In this document: one piece after another, positions 18,016 to 27,897 of the stretch | Layout: each line of letters opens with the position of its first letter | Numbering within the stretch: the first letter of the stretch is position 1 | NCBI GenBank assembly: GCA_021324155.1 | Contig: JAJPJQ010000037.1 | Span: forward strand, 100,427 to 164,426 | Source: Pseudomonadota bacterium | GTDB lineage: Bacteria; Desulfobacterota; Binatia; UBA9968 | Reading direction: 5' to 3' | DNA: 64,000 nt | Translations under genes and position numbers: made by a program | Notes under the pieces: model-generated | Seen by the model: the letters and a program-made list of their open reading frames with translations, nothing else | Database searches by the model: none | What the model was told of the DNA's origin: nothing

Positions 18016-18345
18016 ATGATTTCAGTGCTGATATTAGCCGCGGTTGCCGCATGTTCGAATCCGTCTTCCCGACGAGAAGTGATTGGCCGGTTCAAAGGCA
18101 ACCCGCCGGCTCTCAACCTTGATCTACCAACGAGAATGCGGATTACGAGGTCGGCCTATAACAAAGCCGAAGGACTGGGTTATAAATTGAACAATCTCTT
18201 ACTCGAGTTGTATGAGAAAGACGATTATTACCTCGTATATTTTCGGCCTATGATTACCGAGGACGGCCGAAAGCCAAGCGGTGGTGATCTAACGCTGATT
18301 ATTACTCAGGATGGGAAAGTACATTGTTTTCATCAGGGCCAATAA
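18016..18345 (+). CDS. Hypothetical lipoprotein-like protein
   Basis: MISVLILAAVAACSNPSSRREV...DLPTRMRITRSAYNKAEGLGYKLNNLLLELYEKDDYYLVYFRPM; locally AT-richer. Confidence 0.5.
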   Translation: MISVLILAAVAACSNPSSRREVIGRFKGNPPALNLDLPTRMRITRSAYNKAEGLGYKLNNLLLELYEKDDYYLVYFRPMITEDGRKPSGGDLTLIITQDGKVHCFHQGQ

Positions 18346-18385
18346 CTCAACACCTTCACTCCCCCTCATTTCCGTCCGCGAACCC

Positions 18386-19735
18386 CTACCCTATCAGTAT
18401 CCGGCACAGCGGCCGGATGTCTGCGAGCGTCTCCAATCCTTCGATCACTTCCATGGCACGACGGACCGCGCCTGCGTCGAGAGCGCGGCGCGCGCACTCG
18501 GTGAATTTCGCCCGGCGCTCGTCCGCGGTCATTGGATTTTCCGGGCCGCCCTTGGCGTGCTCGGCGGCGCGTGAATACACAACGCCGTTTTTCAAGCGGA
18601 CCGTCACGCGGCACGGCCGGCCGCCCGCGTTGCTCTTCTTGAGCTCCTTGTCGAGCTTCATGTCGACTTTTTCCGCGAGGCGCAGAACCGCGCCGTCGCG
18701 CACCGCCTCGTCGGTGAACGCGTCGAGCGAGACACCGCCGTCGATGAGCGCGCGCGCGAGCACATAGTTCATGGAAAATTTTCCCTGGATGCCGTTTTGC
18801 GGGATGCGAAACGCGATCCGCTCGAACGTGTGCTGCGTGACGTCGACCTCGATCGATTCCACGGCTTCCGCCGTCAGCCCATGCTGCGCCCGCAAATCCA
18901 GCAGCGCGTCGATCGCCTGATGCGTCAGGCCGCCGCAGGGATAAGGCTTGATGCGGATGCCTTCGGTCGCGAGCGCATAGCTCTCGCCCAGCTCGGCGAG
19001 CGGCTTCTCGTCGGGCGCCATGCGATAGAACATCGCGCAGAGGCCGACGGGCGCTTCGATTGCGCGCGCGTTCGCGGTAAATCCCGCCTCAGCGAGCTGC
19101 GCCGCCAGGATGCCGTTCCGCGCCGCGGCGCCGACGTGCAGCGGCTTGGTCATCGTACCGAAGTTGCACACGACGCCGCCCGCCAGCGACGCCGTGATGC
19201 CGAGCGCCATCTCGATGCGCGGCCGGTCGAGGCGCAATAGCTTGGCCGAGGCCGCCGCCGCGCCCAAAGCGCCGAGCGTCCCCGGCGCGTGCCAGCCGTC
19301 CTCCGTCGTATCGCGCAGCGCGAAGACCAGCTTGGCCGTGGTCTCGAAGCCCGCGACGTAGGCTTCGATAATCTGCCGGCCGCTCGCGCCGAGCGACTCG
19401 CCCAGCGAAAAAATCGCCGGCAGGATCGGCGCTGTCGGCTGTCCCATCATCGTGAAGCTGTGATCGAAATCGAGCGCGTGCGCCGCGACGCCGCTGGCGA
19501 AGGCCGCCGCGAGCGCGGACGAGCGAAAGCCCTGGCCCCATACCGAGGTCTCCTCCACCGCGCGCTCGCGGCGCGCGATCCCGGCGGCGATGACGGCGCA
19601 TTCGTCGCGGCTGCCCGCGAGCGCGACGCCGAGGCAATCGAGCGCCGCCGCTTTGGCGTTCTCCAGCGCTTTCGGCGGCATGGCCTCGTATCTCGCGCCG
19701 GCCACGAACTCGGCGATTTTTTTCGTCACGTCCAT
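18386..19735 (-). CDS. MmgE/PrpD family protein
   Basis: MDVTKKIAEFVAGARYEAMPPKALENAKAAALDCLGVALAGSRDE...ALDFDHSF...KPLHVGAAARNGI. Confidence 0.9.
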   Translation of the reverse strand: MDVTKKIAEFVAGARYEAMPPKALENAKAAALDCLGVALAGSRDECAVIAAGIARRERAVEETSVWGQGFRSSALAAAFASGVAAHALDFDHSFTMMGQPTAPILPAIFSLGESLGASGRQIIEAYVAGFETTAKLVFALRDTTEDGWHAPGTLGALGAAAASAKLLRLDRPRIEMALGITASLAGGVVCNFGTMTKPLHVGAAARNGILAAQLAEAGFTANARAIEAPVGLCAMFYRMAPDEKPLAELGESYALATEGIRIKPYPCGGLTHQAIDALLDLRAQHGLTAEAVESIEVDVTQHTFERIAFRIPQNGIQGKFSMNYVLARALIDGGVSLDAFTDEAVRDGAVLRLAEKVDMKLDKELKKSNAGGRPCRVTVRLKNGVVYSRAAEHAKGGPENPMTADERRAKFTECARRALDAGAVRRAMEVIEGLETLADIRPLCRILIG

Positions 19736-19799
19736 CGCAAAATCCTCCGTCCGCAGATTGGAAGCTATGCGATGGATGGGAGCGGTGTCAATGCGGCGG

Positions 19800-19985
19800 C
19801 GGCCCCTCCTTGCGAGGGGGAGGTGAATTTTTTCTGCATTGGATTTGAATGCGGGCACGGCACGCCGCGCCCGTTCGGATCGGAGCTCTTCGACAACCTC
19901 AGGGCGAACGGATTAATTCTTAACCGCTGCGTATTTTTCCGTTCGTGCTCAGCCTGTCGAAGCACCCTTCGATTCGCCCGTCCCG
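19800..19985. repeat. Dispersed hairpin repeats
   Basis: cccctccttgcgagggggaggtgaattttt; ctcttcgacaacctcagggcgaacgg ... ccgttcgtgctcagcctgtcgaagcac. Confidence 0.7.
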
Positions 19986-20024
19986 CGCATTTCTCTTTGC
20001 CTCCCCTTTTGCTATATCCAAATC

Positions 20025-20792
20025 ATGCGCATCGTGCAGATCCCGCTCTTGCGCGACAACTACGGTTATCTCGCCGTGTGCGAGGAAACCGGCGCGGCCG
20101 CGGTGGTCGACCCGTCCGAGACCGATCCGGTGCTGGAGCGGATCGATCAAGAAAAAATCGACGCCAAAGCGATCCTCAACACGCACCACCACCGCGACCA
20201 CACCGGCGGCAACGCCGGCATCCTCGAGCGCCGCAAGCTCGACGTCTACGGCCACAAGAGCGATGCTCAGCGCATTCCCGGCATCACGCGGCCGGTCGAC
20301 GAAGGCGACGAGATCACGGTCGGCAAGGAGCGCGGCCGCGTCTTCTTCATCCCCGGCCACACGACCGGCCATGTGGCGTATCTCTTCGGCAAGAATCTAT
20401 TCTGCGGCGATACGCTCTTCACCGCCGGGTGCGGGCGGCTCTTCGAGGGCACGGCCGAGCAGATGCTCGATTCGCTGAAAAAATTGAAAGCGCTGCCCGC
20501 CGACACGCTCGTCTACTGCGGCCACGAGTACACGGAAAATAATTTAAAGTTCGCGCTCACGCTCGAGCCCGGCAACCGCAAGCTCGCCCAGCGCATGGAG
20601 CGCGTGCGCGCCGCGCGCGAGGCCGGCCGCTCGACCGTGCCGGCGACGATGGCCGAGGAGATCGAGACCAACCCGTTCCTCCGCTGGGACAGCGCGGAGA
20701 TAAAGGACAATCTCCGCAAGCGGTTTCCGGACCTATCCTTGAATCCGGTCTCGGTGTTCGCTACAGTCCGGCAGTTGAAAGACCAGTTCTAA
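20025..20792 (+). CDS. gloB: Hydroxyacylglutathione hydrolase / MBL fold protein
   Basis: NTHHHRDHTGGN...IPGHTTGHVAYLFG...FCGDTLFTAGCGRLFEGTAEQM. Confidence 0.9.
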   Translation: MRIVQIPLLRDNYGYLAVCEETGAAAVVDPSETDPVLERIDQEKIDAKAILNTHHHRDHTGGNAGILERRKLDVYGHKSDAQRIPGITRPVDEGDEITVGKERGRVFFIPGHTTGHVAYLFGKNLFCGDTLFTAGCGRLFEGTAEQMLDSLKKLKALPADTLVYCGHEYTENNLKFALTLEPGNRKLAQRMERVRAAREAGRSTVPATMAEEIETNPFLRWDSAEIKDNLRKRFPDLSLNPVSVFATVRQLKDQF

Positions 20793-20822
20793 CCCGGAGG
20801 CCGCGCCCTCAAGGAGGTCGGG

Positions 20823-21311
20823 ATGTCCAAACTGACCCAGCTCTGGTACCTCGTCCCGCTGAGACTCTGGATCGGCTATTATATGCTGCAGCAGGGCGTC
20901 ACGAAATATAAACGCGACTTTCCCCACGGCGACTGGATCGGCCGGCAGATCGGCGACGTCAACACGGTCGAGACCTTCGCCTGGTACAAAAATTTTCTCA
21001 TCCATACGATTGCGCCGCACAAGGAGCTCTTCGGCCAGCTCGTCATGTACGGCGAGATCGCCGTCGGCGTCTGCGTGCTGCTGGGGCTCCTCACGCGCTA
21101 CGCGTCCATCGTCGGATTGTTTTTGATGATTAATTATTTCTGCGCCATCGGCTTTCCCAAGGGCGGCGCGTCCCAGGCGCAGCAGATTACCTTCGCGGTC
21201 TCGTTTTTGGTCTTCATCCTGGCGAGCCCCGGGCGCGTCTTCGGGCTCGACGCGATCTTATTCCGCAGCGGCGGAGGAGCGCCGCCCAAGCGACCGGAGC
21301 GCCGGCCGTAA
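20823..21311 (+). CDS. DoxX family membrane protein
   Basis: LRLWIGYYMLQQGVTKYKRDFP...GEIAVGVCVLLGLLTRYASIVGLFLMINYFCA. Confidence 0.75.
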   Translation: MSKLTQLWYLVPLRLWIGYYMLQQGVTKYKRDFPHGDWIGRQIGDVNTVETFAWYKNFLIHTIAPHKELFGQLVMYGEIAVGVCVLLGLLTRYASIVGLFLMINYFCAIGFPKGGASQAQQITFAVSFLVFILASPGRVFGLDAILFRSGGGAPPKRPERRP

Positions 21312-21321
21312 TTTTCACGCT

Positions 21322-22431
21322 ATGGCATTAACCGGCTGGGCAACCACCGAAGGCACCGCCGCCTATAGAGAGCGGTTTCTCGACCGCATCCCCGGCGACC
21401 ACTATCGCCTGTCGAACGGCTTGTGGTTCTCTTCGATCGGCATCGGCACGTATCTCGGCAACCACGACGAGAAAGCGGACGAGCTCTACCGCGGCGCGGT
21501 CGAGCGCAGCGTCGAGCTCGGCTGCAACGTGATCGACAGCGCGATCAACTACCGCTTCCAGCGGAGCGAGCGCGCGATCGGCAAGGCGCTCGGCGGCCTC
21601 GCCGCCAAGGGCTTCGAGCGCCGCGGCATCGTGGTCGCGACCAAGGGCGGCTACCTGCCCTTCGACACCACGCCGCCCGGCGACATCAAGAGCTACTTCG
21701 CCGATACGTTCGTCAAGACCGGCGTCGCGACGCCGTCGGACTTGGCCGCCGGCTGCCACTGCATGACGCCCGCCTATCTGCTCAACCAGCTCGACGCGAG
21801 CCGCAAGAATCTCGACCTCGAATGCATCGACATCTACTACGTGCACAACCCCGAGACGCAGCTCGCGCAGATCGCGCCGGTCGAATTGAACCGCCGGCTC
21901 TTGAAGGCGTTCGAGGCGCTCGAAGGCGCGGTCGCCGCGGGCAAGATCCGCATGTACGGCATCGCCACCTGGAACGCGTTCCGCGAAGACGGCGGCGCGA
22001 AGGACTATCTATCGCTCGCCGAGGTGGTCGAGATCGCGCGCGCCGCCGGCGGCGACCATCACCACTTCAAGGTCATCCAGCTGCCGCTCAACCTCGGCAT
22101 GGTCGAGGCGCTCACCAAGCAGAACCAGATCGTGCAGAAAGAGCACCTCTCCACGCTCGAAGCCGCGCAGTCGCTCGGCATCACCGTCATGTGCAGCGCG
22201 TCGATCTACCAGGGCCAGCTCGCGAAAAACCTGCCCGACTTCGTCGGCGAGGTCTTCACCGGCCTTAACACCGACGCGCAGCGCGCGCTGCAATTCGTCC
22301 GCTCCACCCCCGGCGTCACCACCGCGCTCGTCGGCATGAAGCAGCTCGCGCACGTCGAGGAAAATTTAAAGACCGCGGAAGTCTCGCCCGCCTTGTGGGA
22401 GCAGTACGGAAAATTGTTTAAGGCGGGGTGA
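21322..22431 (+). CDS. Aldo/keto reductase
   Basis: SIGIGTYLGNHDEKADELYRGAVERSVELGCNVIDSAINYRFQRSERAIGKAL. Confidence 0.85.
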   Translation: MALTGWATTEGTAAYRERFLDRIPGDHYRLSNGLWFSSIGIGTYLGNHDEKADELYRGAVERSVELGCNVIDSAINYRFQRSERAIGKALGGLAAKGFERRGIVVATKGGYLPFDTTPPGDIKSYFADTFVKTGVATPSDLAAGCHCMTPAYLLNQLDASRKNLDLECIDIYYVHNPETQLAQIAPVELNRRLLKAFEALEGAVAAGKIRMYGIATWNAFREDGGAKDYLSLAEVVEIARAAGGDHHHFKVIQLPLNLGMVEALTKQNQIVQKEHLSTLEAAQSLGITVMCSASIYQGQLAKNLPDFVGEVFTGLNTDAQRALQFVRSTPGVTTALVGMKQLAHVEENLKTAEVSPALWEQYGKLFKAG

Positions 22432-22435
22432 GGGG

Positions 22436-23950
22436 TCAGAGACACTTCGAAGCCAAATTTCCCAAAGTTTGCATTGCTTGATCGATCTTATCCGTCCAAG
22501 GCTCTCCGCAACTAATCCGAATAAAATTCTTGTATTTCTGTTTCGCTGAAAAGATCGGTCCCGGAGCAATGCTGACGTGCTCCTGCAGCGCTTTGCGATG
22601 GAGTTCCAACGAATCTACCGATCGAGGAAGTTCGACCCATAGCGCAAGACCACCCTGCGGTCTGGTTACTTTAGTTCCCTCGGGAAAGTATCGTGCGATG
22701 GCATGAGTCATTCGTTGAACCTGGGCGGCCAAGTTCTTTCGCATTGTCCGAAGGTGTCGCTCATAACCTCCGCTACGAAGAAAGTCCGCAACAGCTACTT
22801 GGGGCGCGGTTGCACATGCCATCGAACTCATGAATTTTAGACGCTGCACTTGCGGCTTAAATTTTCCGGGAGCCGCCCAACCCACCCTATAACCGGGCGC
22901 CAGTGTCTTGGAAAAAGAGGAGCAAAGAAGCACAAGCCCCTCGGTATCGTAAGCCTTTGCCGTCAAGGGACGAGAAAGACCGAAACACAAATCGCCGTAA
23001 ATATCGTCCTCAATGAGCGGGATATTTCTCCGAGCAAGTAATTTTACCAGTTCTTTTTTATTCTTTTCGGGAACGCAACTTCCCAGAGGATTGTTGAAAT
23101 TGGGCACCAACAAGCATGCTTTGACGGGGTTCCGTTTCAGAGCTGAAGATAAAGCGCTTAAAATGATGCCATCATGCGGATCGGTCGGAATCTCCAGAGC
23201 TTTCATCCCGAGGCTTTCGATCGATTGCAGCGTCCCGTAGAAGGTCGGAGATTCTATGGCAATGATGTCCCCCGGTTTAGCGACCGCCCGCAGGCATAGA
23301 TTAAGGGCCTCCATCGTTCCGTTGGTCGTGACAATTTCTCGCTCGGATAATTTACAACCCGACTCCACTGATCTCTTCGCAATCTCATGCCTGAGCGGTC
23401 CATATCCGGGAGGAAAATCATAATTCACCGCTCGCTTCGGATCATTACGCGCTGCCGCCGCTAACAATTTCGTTAATCGTTTTACCGGTAGGTATTCCGA
23501 GCTTGGGGTTGAAAGACCCAACTGGACAACACCTGGATCATGGGATGCGAGAAATACTTGAGTGACTAATTCGTTGACGCTTACTTGAGTTACGACTCGA
23601 GAAGGATTCGATGGCTTGGGCTCCGGCGGCATCTCACGGTTCATCTTGACGTAGAAACCCGACTGCGGTTTGGCCTCGATGCGATGATCGGCTTCGAGCG
23701 TCATATAAGCTTGGAGCACTGTCGAGATGCTGACCTTCATCTGCCCACTGAGCCGACGAATCGACGGCAGCCGTTCGCCCGGATGCAGGGTCCCCCGATC
23801 AATTAAATCCCGAATATGGATCGCCACTTGTTTATAAAGATAGTCCGAGGCGTGTGGTTCCTGCCGGTACATAACTTCGATTCTAAGCCTCTCCTGCAGA
23901 GTTCTGCAGATACAATAATCAGCTAAAAGCTGCGGTACAGTTGCTGACAT
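22436..23950 (-). CDS. MocR-type GntR/aminotransferase class I fusion regulator
   Basis: N-terminal GntR wHTH YLYKQVAIHIRDLIDRGTLHPGERLPSIRRLSGQMKVSISTVLQAYMTLE fused to PLP aminotransferase fold; start chosen at MSATVPQ. Confidence 0.85.
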   Translation of the reverse strand: MSATVPQLLADYCICRTLQERLRIEVMYRQEPHASDYLYKQVAIHIRDLIDRGTLHPGERLPSIRRLSGQMKVSISTVLQAYMTLEADHRIEAKPQSGFYVKMNREMPPEPKPSNPSRVVTQVSVNELVTQVFLASHDPGVVQLGLSTPSSEYLPVKRLTKLLAAAARNDPKRAVNYDFPPGYGPLRHEIAKRSVESGCKLSEREIVTTNGTMEALNLCLRAVAKPGDIIAIESPTFYGTLQSIESLGMKALEIPTDPHDGIILSALSSALKRNPVKACLLVPNFNNPLGSCVPEKNKKELVKLLARRNIPLIEDDIYGDLCFGLSRPLTAKAYDTEGLVLLCSSFSKTLAPGYRVGWAAPGKFKPQVQRLKFMSSMACATAPQVAVADFLRSGGYERHLRTMRKNLAAQVQRMTHAIARYFPEGTKVTRPQGGLALWVELPRSVDSLELHRKALQEHVSIAPGPIFSAKQKYKNFIRISCGEPWTDKIDQAMQTLGNLASKCL

Positions 23951-24173
23951 ACTTGAACTGTTATGGCCACAATTTTCAATACCTGAATCTGTACTGCAAT
24001 GCGAAGATTGAAGTATTTTTCGCATTGCTTTGAAAGCAATTTTTCACACTGAGGACTGTGGAATTAGTCTCATATGCCGGTGCTATCGGTCGCCTGTTTC
24101 CGACACGGCTCACCGATGGTTTTGCCAAAGCTTACGAATGATACTATTTTCAAATAAAACCCGGCAGAGAACG

Positions 24174-24461
24174 ATGAGTAGCAGCGCAAATGACAATCGG
24201 CCTTTATTTGCTTACGGCCACGCTGCGATAGCACGTTGGACGGATCCGAAAGGTGAAAGACGGGTTTATCTGATCGCGCGAAGTGATGGTCTTTTTAGCT
24301 TCTGGGGCGAGTATTTCAGCAATGATCCTGAAGAAATGTGTTGGCTTCCGGAGAATGTTCGCGGGGGTAAATACGATTCAGAGGAAACGGCGGTGAAAGA
24401 GATACATGCGGCCTATCCTTGGTCACGGAACTTATTAAGGGAAACCTGGCCTAGAAAGTAA
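24174..24461 (+). CDS. Hypothetical protein, 95 aa
   Basis: MSSSANDNRPLFAYGHAAIARWTDPKGERRVYLIARSDGLFSFWGEYFSNDPEEMCWLPENVRGGKYDSEETAVKEIHAAYPWSR; divergent from MocR gene. Confidence 0.6.
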   Translation: MSSSANDNRPLFAYGHAAIARWTDPKGERRVYLIARSDGLFSFWGEYFSNDPEEMCWLPENVRGGKYDSEETAVKEIHAAYPWSRNLLRETWPRK

Positions 24462-24466
24462 ATCCC

Positions 24467-25399
24467 TCAATTCCCCGTCACACTATCCACCCGCTTAAAC
24501 ATCTCTCTCAATCTCCCCGCCACATCATCCGGCAGCGGGGGCTTGTTGATGGATTCGATGTTCTGCTTCAAGTGCTCGGCGCTGCCGGTGCCGGTCAAGA
24601 TGACGTGCGCGCCGGGCTGGTAGCGGCAGAAGCGGTAGGCGGCGTCGACGAAGCTCGACGCCTTGCCCGGGCCGACGGCGAAGGCGAGCGGATCGTCGCC
24701 GTCGTAGTCGATCAATTTTTTTTGCTTGAGCTCGGCGCAGACCTCGCGCAGCCGCTTGGGGTTGCTGAAGGCTTTGCGCTCGGCGAACATGACGAGCGTG
24801 CCGACGTCTTTGGCGAGCGTCTTGGGAAAGACGGCGCGGGCCGCCGACTGGTTCAAAATATTGAAGCCGACCATGATCACGTCCCAGTGATTTTCCGGCA
24901 CGCCGCGCGCGAGCATCCGGTGCGTCATGTCGTCGACGAACGCCTCGCTGACCGCGATAAAGCGGATCTTTCCCTCGTCGCGGAGCTTCACGAGCACCGG
25001 CAGGACGTTTTTCACCGCGAAGTCGTACTCCGACGGCTCGACGCCGTGGACGTGGTAGACGTCGATGTAATCGGTCCCCATGAGTCGTAGGCTCTGCTCG
25101 ATGCTGCAGCGCGTCTCGCCTTCGGGGTCCTTCGGGTCGTCGAGCGGAAATTTTTTTTTCGTCGAAATGACGACCTTGTCGCGCGGCATGCCCTTGAGCG
25201 CGCGGCCGACGACGCCTTCGGTGCCGTAGACTTCCGCGGTGTCGAGGAAGTTGACGCCGAGATCGAACGCGCGGCGGATGATGCCGGCGCACTGCTCTTC
25301 CGAGGCGCCGTCGCGCATGCCGAGGCGGCTCGGCCCGCCGCAGCCGAGCCCGGCGACGGAGACCTTGAGGCCGGTACGGCCGAGTTTCACATAATCCAT
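24467..25399 (-). CDS. Aldo/keto reductase
   Basis: MDYVKLGRTGLKVSVAGLGCGGPSRLG...GVNFLDTAEVYG. Confidence 0.9.
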   Translation of the reverse strand: MDYVKLGRTGLKVSVAGLGCGGPSRLGMRDGASEEQCAGIIRRAFDLGVNFLDTAEVYGTEGVVGRALKGMPRDKVVISTKKKFPLDDPKDPEGETRCSIEQSLRLMGTDYIDVYHVHGVEPSEYDFAVKNVLPVLVKLRDEGKIRFIAVSEAFVDDMTHRMLARGVPENHWDVIMVGFNILNQSAARAVFPKTLAKDVGTLVMFAERKAFSNPKRLREVCAELKQKKLIDYDGDDPLAFAVGPGKASSFVDAAYRFCRYQPGAHVILTGTGSAEHLKQNIESINKPPLPDDVAGRLREMFKRVDSVTGN

Positions 25400-25409
25400 A
25401 AATTAATCT

Positions 25410-25560
25410 AAGAGCGCTTCGACAAGCTCAGGGCGAACGGAAAAACACGCAACAAACAACATTCACCTCCCCCTTGCCCCCTCCTTCGTAAGGAGGGGGC
25501 ATCGGAAGGGCCGGCTCCCGTCTTTCATCTCCCCTTAACAAGGGGAGACCGAGAGGGGTC
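25410..25560. repeat. Dispersed hairpin repeats
   Basis: cgcttcgacaagctcagggcgaacggaaaaa; cacctcccccttgccccctccttcgtaaggaggggg; tctccccttaacaaggggaga. Confidence 0.7.
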
Positions 25561-25600
25561 GCGTTTCCGTCATCCGTCATTCCCTCGAAGGGCGGGAAGG

Positions 25601-26053
25601 TCAATCCCTCTCCACCCTGATCCCCAGCACCTCGCCCCGCGCGCACACTTCTCCCCCGGCGGACAGCGTGCACTCGACCCAGGCCTTGCGGCCTTCGAGC
25701 TTTTTGATCCGCGCGCGCAATTCCAATTCGCCGTCGATCGGCGTCGGCTTGAGATACGACACGCTGAGATTGCCGGTGACGTAGCCGATATGCGGCGCGC
25801 TGCCGATCGCGCGGCCTTCGTCTTTGTACGCGCGCGCGACGGCGAGGTTCAGACTGTGGCAGTCGATCAGCGTCGCGATCACGCCGCCGTTGACGATCTC
25901 CTTCCGCCCGCCGCACTGGTGCGGCGCCGCGCGCCAGCGGCACACCGCCGCGTCGCCGTCCCAAAACGATTTTATCCGGAATCCCTGCGCATTGTCGGCG
26001 CCGCAGCCGTAGCAGTGGAGCACGGCGCCCTGGTCCTGGAACGATCGCTCCAC
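25601..26053 (-). CDS. PaaI-like hotdog-fold thioesterase
   Basis: CYGCGADNAQGFRIKSFW...VNGGVIATLIDCHSLNLA...SVSYLKPTPIDGELELRARI; trimmed to GTG at 26053. Confidence 0.75.
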   Translation of the reverse strand: MERSFQDQGAVLHCYGCGADNAQGFRIKSFWDGDAAVCRWRAAPHQCGGRKEIVNGGVIATLIDCHSLNLAVARAYKDEGRAIGSAPHIGYVTGNLSVSYLKPTPIDGELELRARIKKLEGRKAWVECTLSAGGEVCARGEVLGIRVERD

Positions 26054-26064
26054 GCGGCCCGCGT

Positions 26065-26460
26065 TCAGCTTTTCTTGAGCTTCAGCGACGCCGAGTTGAT
26101 GCAGTAGCGCTCGCCGGTCGGCTGCGGCCCGTCGTCGAAGACGTGGCCCAGGTGCGCGCCGCAGCGGCTGCACATCGCCTCGGTGCGGACCATGCCGTAG
26201 CTGCGGTCGGTCTCGGTCTCGACCTTCTCGGGATCGATCGGCTGCCAGAAGCTCGGCCAGCCGGTGCCGGAGTCGAATTTCGTGTCCGAGCTGAACAGCT
26301 CGTTGCCGCAGCATGCGCACAGATAGGTCCCCTTGTCGTGCGTGTTCCAGTAAGCGCCGGTGAACGCGCGCTCGGTCCCCTTCTCGCGGCAGACATGGTA
26401 CTGCTCCGGCGTCAGCTCTTTTTTCCATTCGGCTTCGGATTTTTGAATCTTCTCGCTCAT
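26065..26460 (-). CDS. msrB: Peptide-methionine (R)-S-oxide reductase
   Basis: [30 protein letters not shown]...[28 protein letters not shown]. Confidence 0.95.
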   Translation of the reverse strand: MSEKIQKSEAEWKKELTPEQYHVCREKGTERAFTGAYWNTHDKGTYLCACCGNELFSSDTKFDSGTGWPSFWQPIDPEKVETETDRSYGMVRTEAMCSRCGAHLGHVFDDGPQPTGERYCINSASLKLKKS

Positions 26461-26468
26461 TGCGCCTC

Positions 26469-26960
26469 CTAGCTCGTCATATTGACGAATTGCAGCGGGA
26501 TGCCCAGGTTCGCCGCGCGCACGGCCTTGATCACGCTCTGGAGATCGTCGATCTTCTTGCCGGTCACGCGCACCTGCTCGCCCTGGATCGCCGCCTGCAC
26601 TTTCAAATTGAGCCCCTTGACGACTTTCACGATCGCGCGCGCGGTGTCGGAGTCGACGCCTTCCTTGATCGCGATCTCGCGCTGGATCATGCCGCGCGCC
26701 GTCGGCTCTATCGCCTTCGCGTCGAGCGACTTGGGGTCGATCTTGCGTCGGACGGCGTTCTCGATCAGCGACTCCTGGACCGCGCGCATCTTCATCTCGT
26801 CCTCGGTGACGACGCGGATCTTCTTCTCCTTCTTATCGAGGTTGATCTCGGTCTTCGATTCGCGGAAGTCGTAGCGCGTGAGGATCGTCTTGCGCGCGAC
26901 GTTGACCGCGTTGTCGACCTCCTGCAAGTCCACCCGGCTCACGATGTCGAAAGACGGCAT
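26469..26960 (-). CDS. yajQ: YajQ family nucleotide-binding protein
   Basis: [39 protein letters not shown]...[15 protein letters not shown]. Confidence 0.95.
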   Translation of the reverse strand: MPSFDIVSRVDLQEVDNAVNVARKTILTRYDFRESKTEINLDKKEKKIRVVTEDEMKMRAVQESLIENAVRRKIDPKSLDAKAIEPTARGMIQREIAIKEGVDSDTARAIVKVVKGLNLKVQAAIQGEQVRVTGKKIDDLQSVIKAVRAANLGIPLQFVNMTS

Positions 26961-27085
26961 AGGCGAGTCCTTTCCGGTTTTCTCTATTCTGAACGGCGCC
27001 GGCGCGGATTGTCAACCGGTCGAAGCCGTTGTCTGCGCGCGCTTCAGCGGGTATGATCCCCGGACATTTATTCAAAGGAGCATTC

Positions 27086-27415
27086 ATGGCCGAGCATTAT
27101 CACGACGATCCCAAGAACCTGCGCAAGCTGCGCCAGCTCAAGCCCGAGCTGTTCGCCTCGTTCATCGATTTCGACCGGAAGGTCTTCGAGGCCGGCGCGC
27201 TCGACTTAAAGACGAAGGAGATTATCGCCGTCGCCGCGGCGCACGTGACGCGCTGCCCCTACTGCATCGACGCGCACACCAAGCGCGCGCAGAAGGCGGG
27301 CGCGTCGGAGGCGGAGATCGCCGAGGCGGCCTTCGTCGCGATGGCGCTCGCCGCCGGCGCGCCGTTCGCGCACGCCGCGATCGCGATGGGCGCGCTGGAG
27401 GGGAAAAAAGAATAA
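27086..27415 (+). CDS. Carboxymuconolactone decarboxylase (AhpD-like) family protein
   Basis: LKTKEIIAVAAAHVTRCPYCIDAHTKRAQKAGASEAEIAEA. Confidence 0.9.
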   Translation: MAEHYHDDPKNLRKLRQLKPELFASFIDFDRKVFEAGALDLKTKEIIAVAAAHVTRCPYCIDAHTKRAQKAGASEAEIAEAAFVAMALAAGAPFAHAAIAMGALEGKKE

Positions 27416-27417
27416 CC

Positions 27418-27520
27418 GTTCACCTCCCCCCCTCGCCCCTCCTTCGTAAGGAGAGGGAATCGGACGCGTGAGCGGAGACCCGTTTAATCCCCTCGTTTCT
27501 AAGGAGTGGTTGGGGGGGTA
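27418..27520. repeat. Dispersed hairpin repeat
   Basis: ttcacctccccccctcgcccctccttcgtaaggagaggg. Confidence 0.65.
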
Positions 27521-27544
27521 GTTTTTCGCTCGGGCGCGTTTGTG

Positions 27545-27874
27545 TCAAAGCGCCGCGTCGGCCTTGGCGGCGAAGACGAAGTCGCTCTCCGTCAGGCCGT
27601 CGATCTTGTGCGTCCAGACGGTGAGCTTTACTTTGCCCCAGGCGAGATAGATGTCCGGATGGTGCCCCTGCTTTTCCGCCATCTCGCCGACGCGGTTGGT
27701 GAAGTCGAGCGCCTCGCGGAAATTCTTGAATGAATAATCTTTCTCGAGATGATGCTCGCCGACGACTTTCCAGTCGCCGCCCAGCTTCGATTGTAAATCT
27801 GTCAGCTCCTTGCCTTTGAGCGGCGGCACGCCGCCGCGGCACGGGACGCATTCCTTTGCGGCCAATTCGCTCAT
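27545..27874 (-). CDS. phhB: 4a-hydroxytetrahydrobiopterin dehydratase
   Basis: DYSFKNFREALDFTNRVGEMAEKQGHHPDIYLAWGKVKLTVWTHKIDGLTESDFVFAAK; trimmed to MSELAAKEC. Confidence 0.9.
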   Translation of the reverse strand: MSELAAKECVPCRGGVPPLKGKELTDLQSKLGGDWKVVGEHHLEKDYSFKNFREALDFTNRVGEMAEKQGHHPDIYLAWGKVKLTVWTHKIDGLTESDFVFAAKADAAL

Positions 27875-27897
27875 AGCTACCTCCAATCTTCCGGAAA

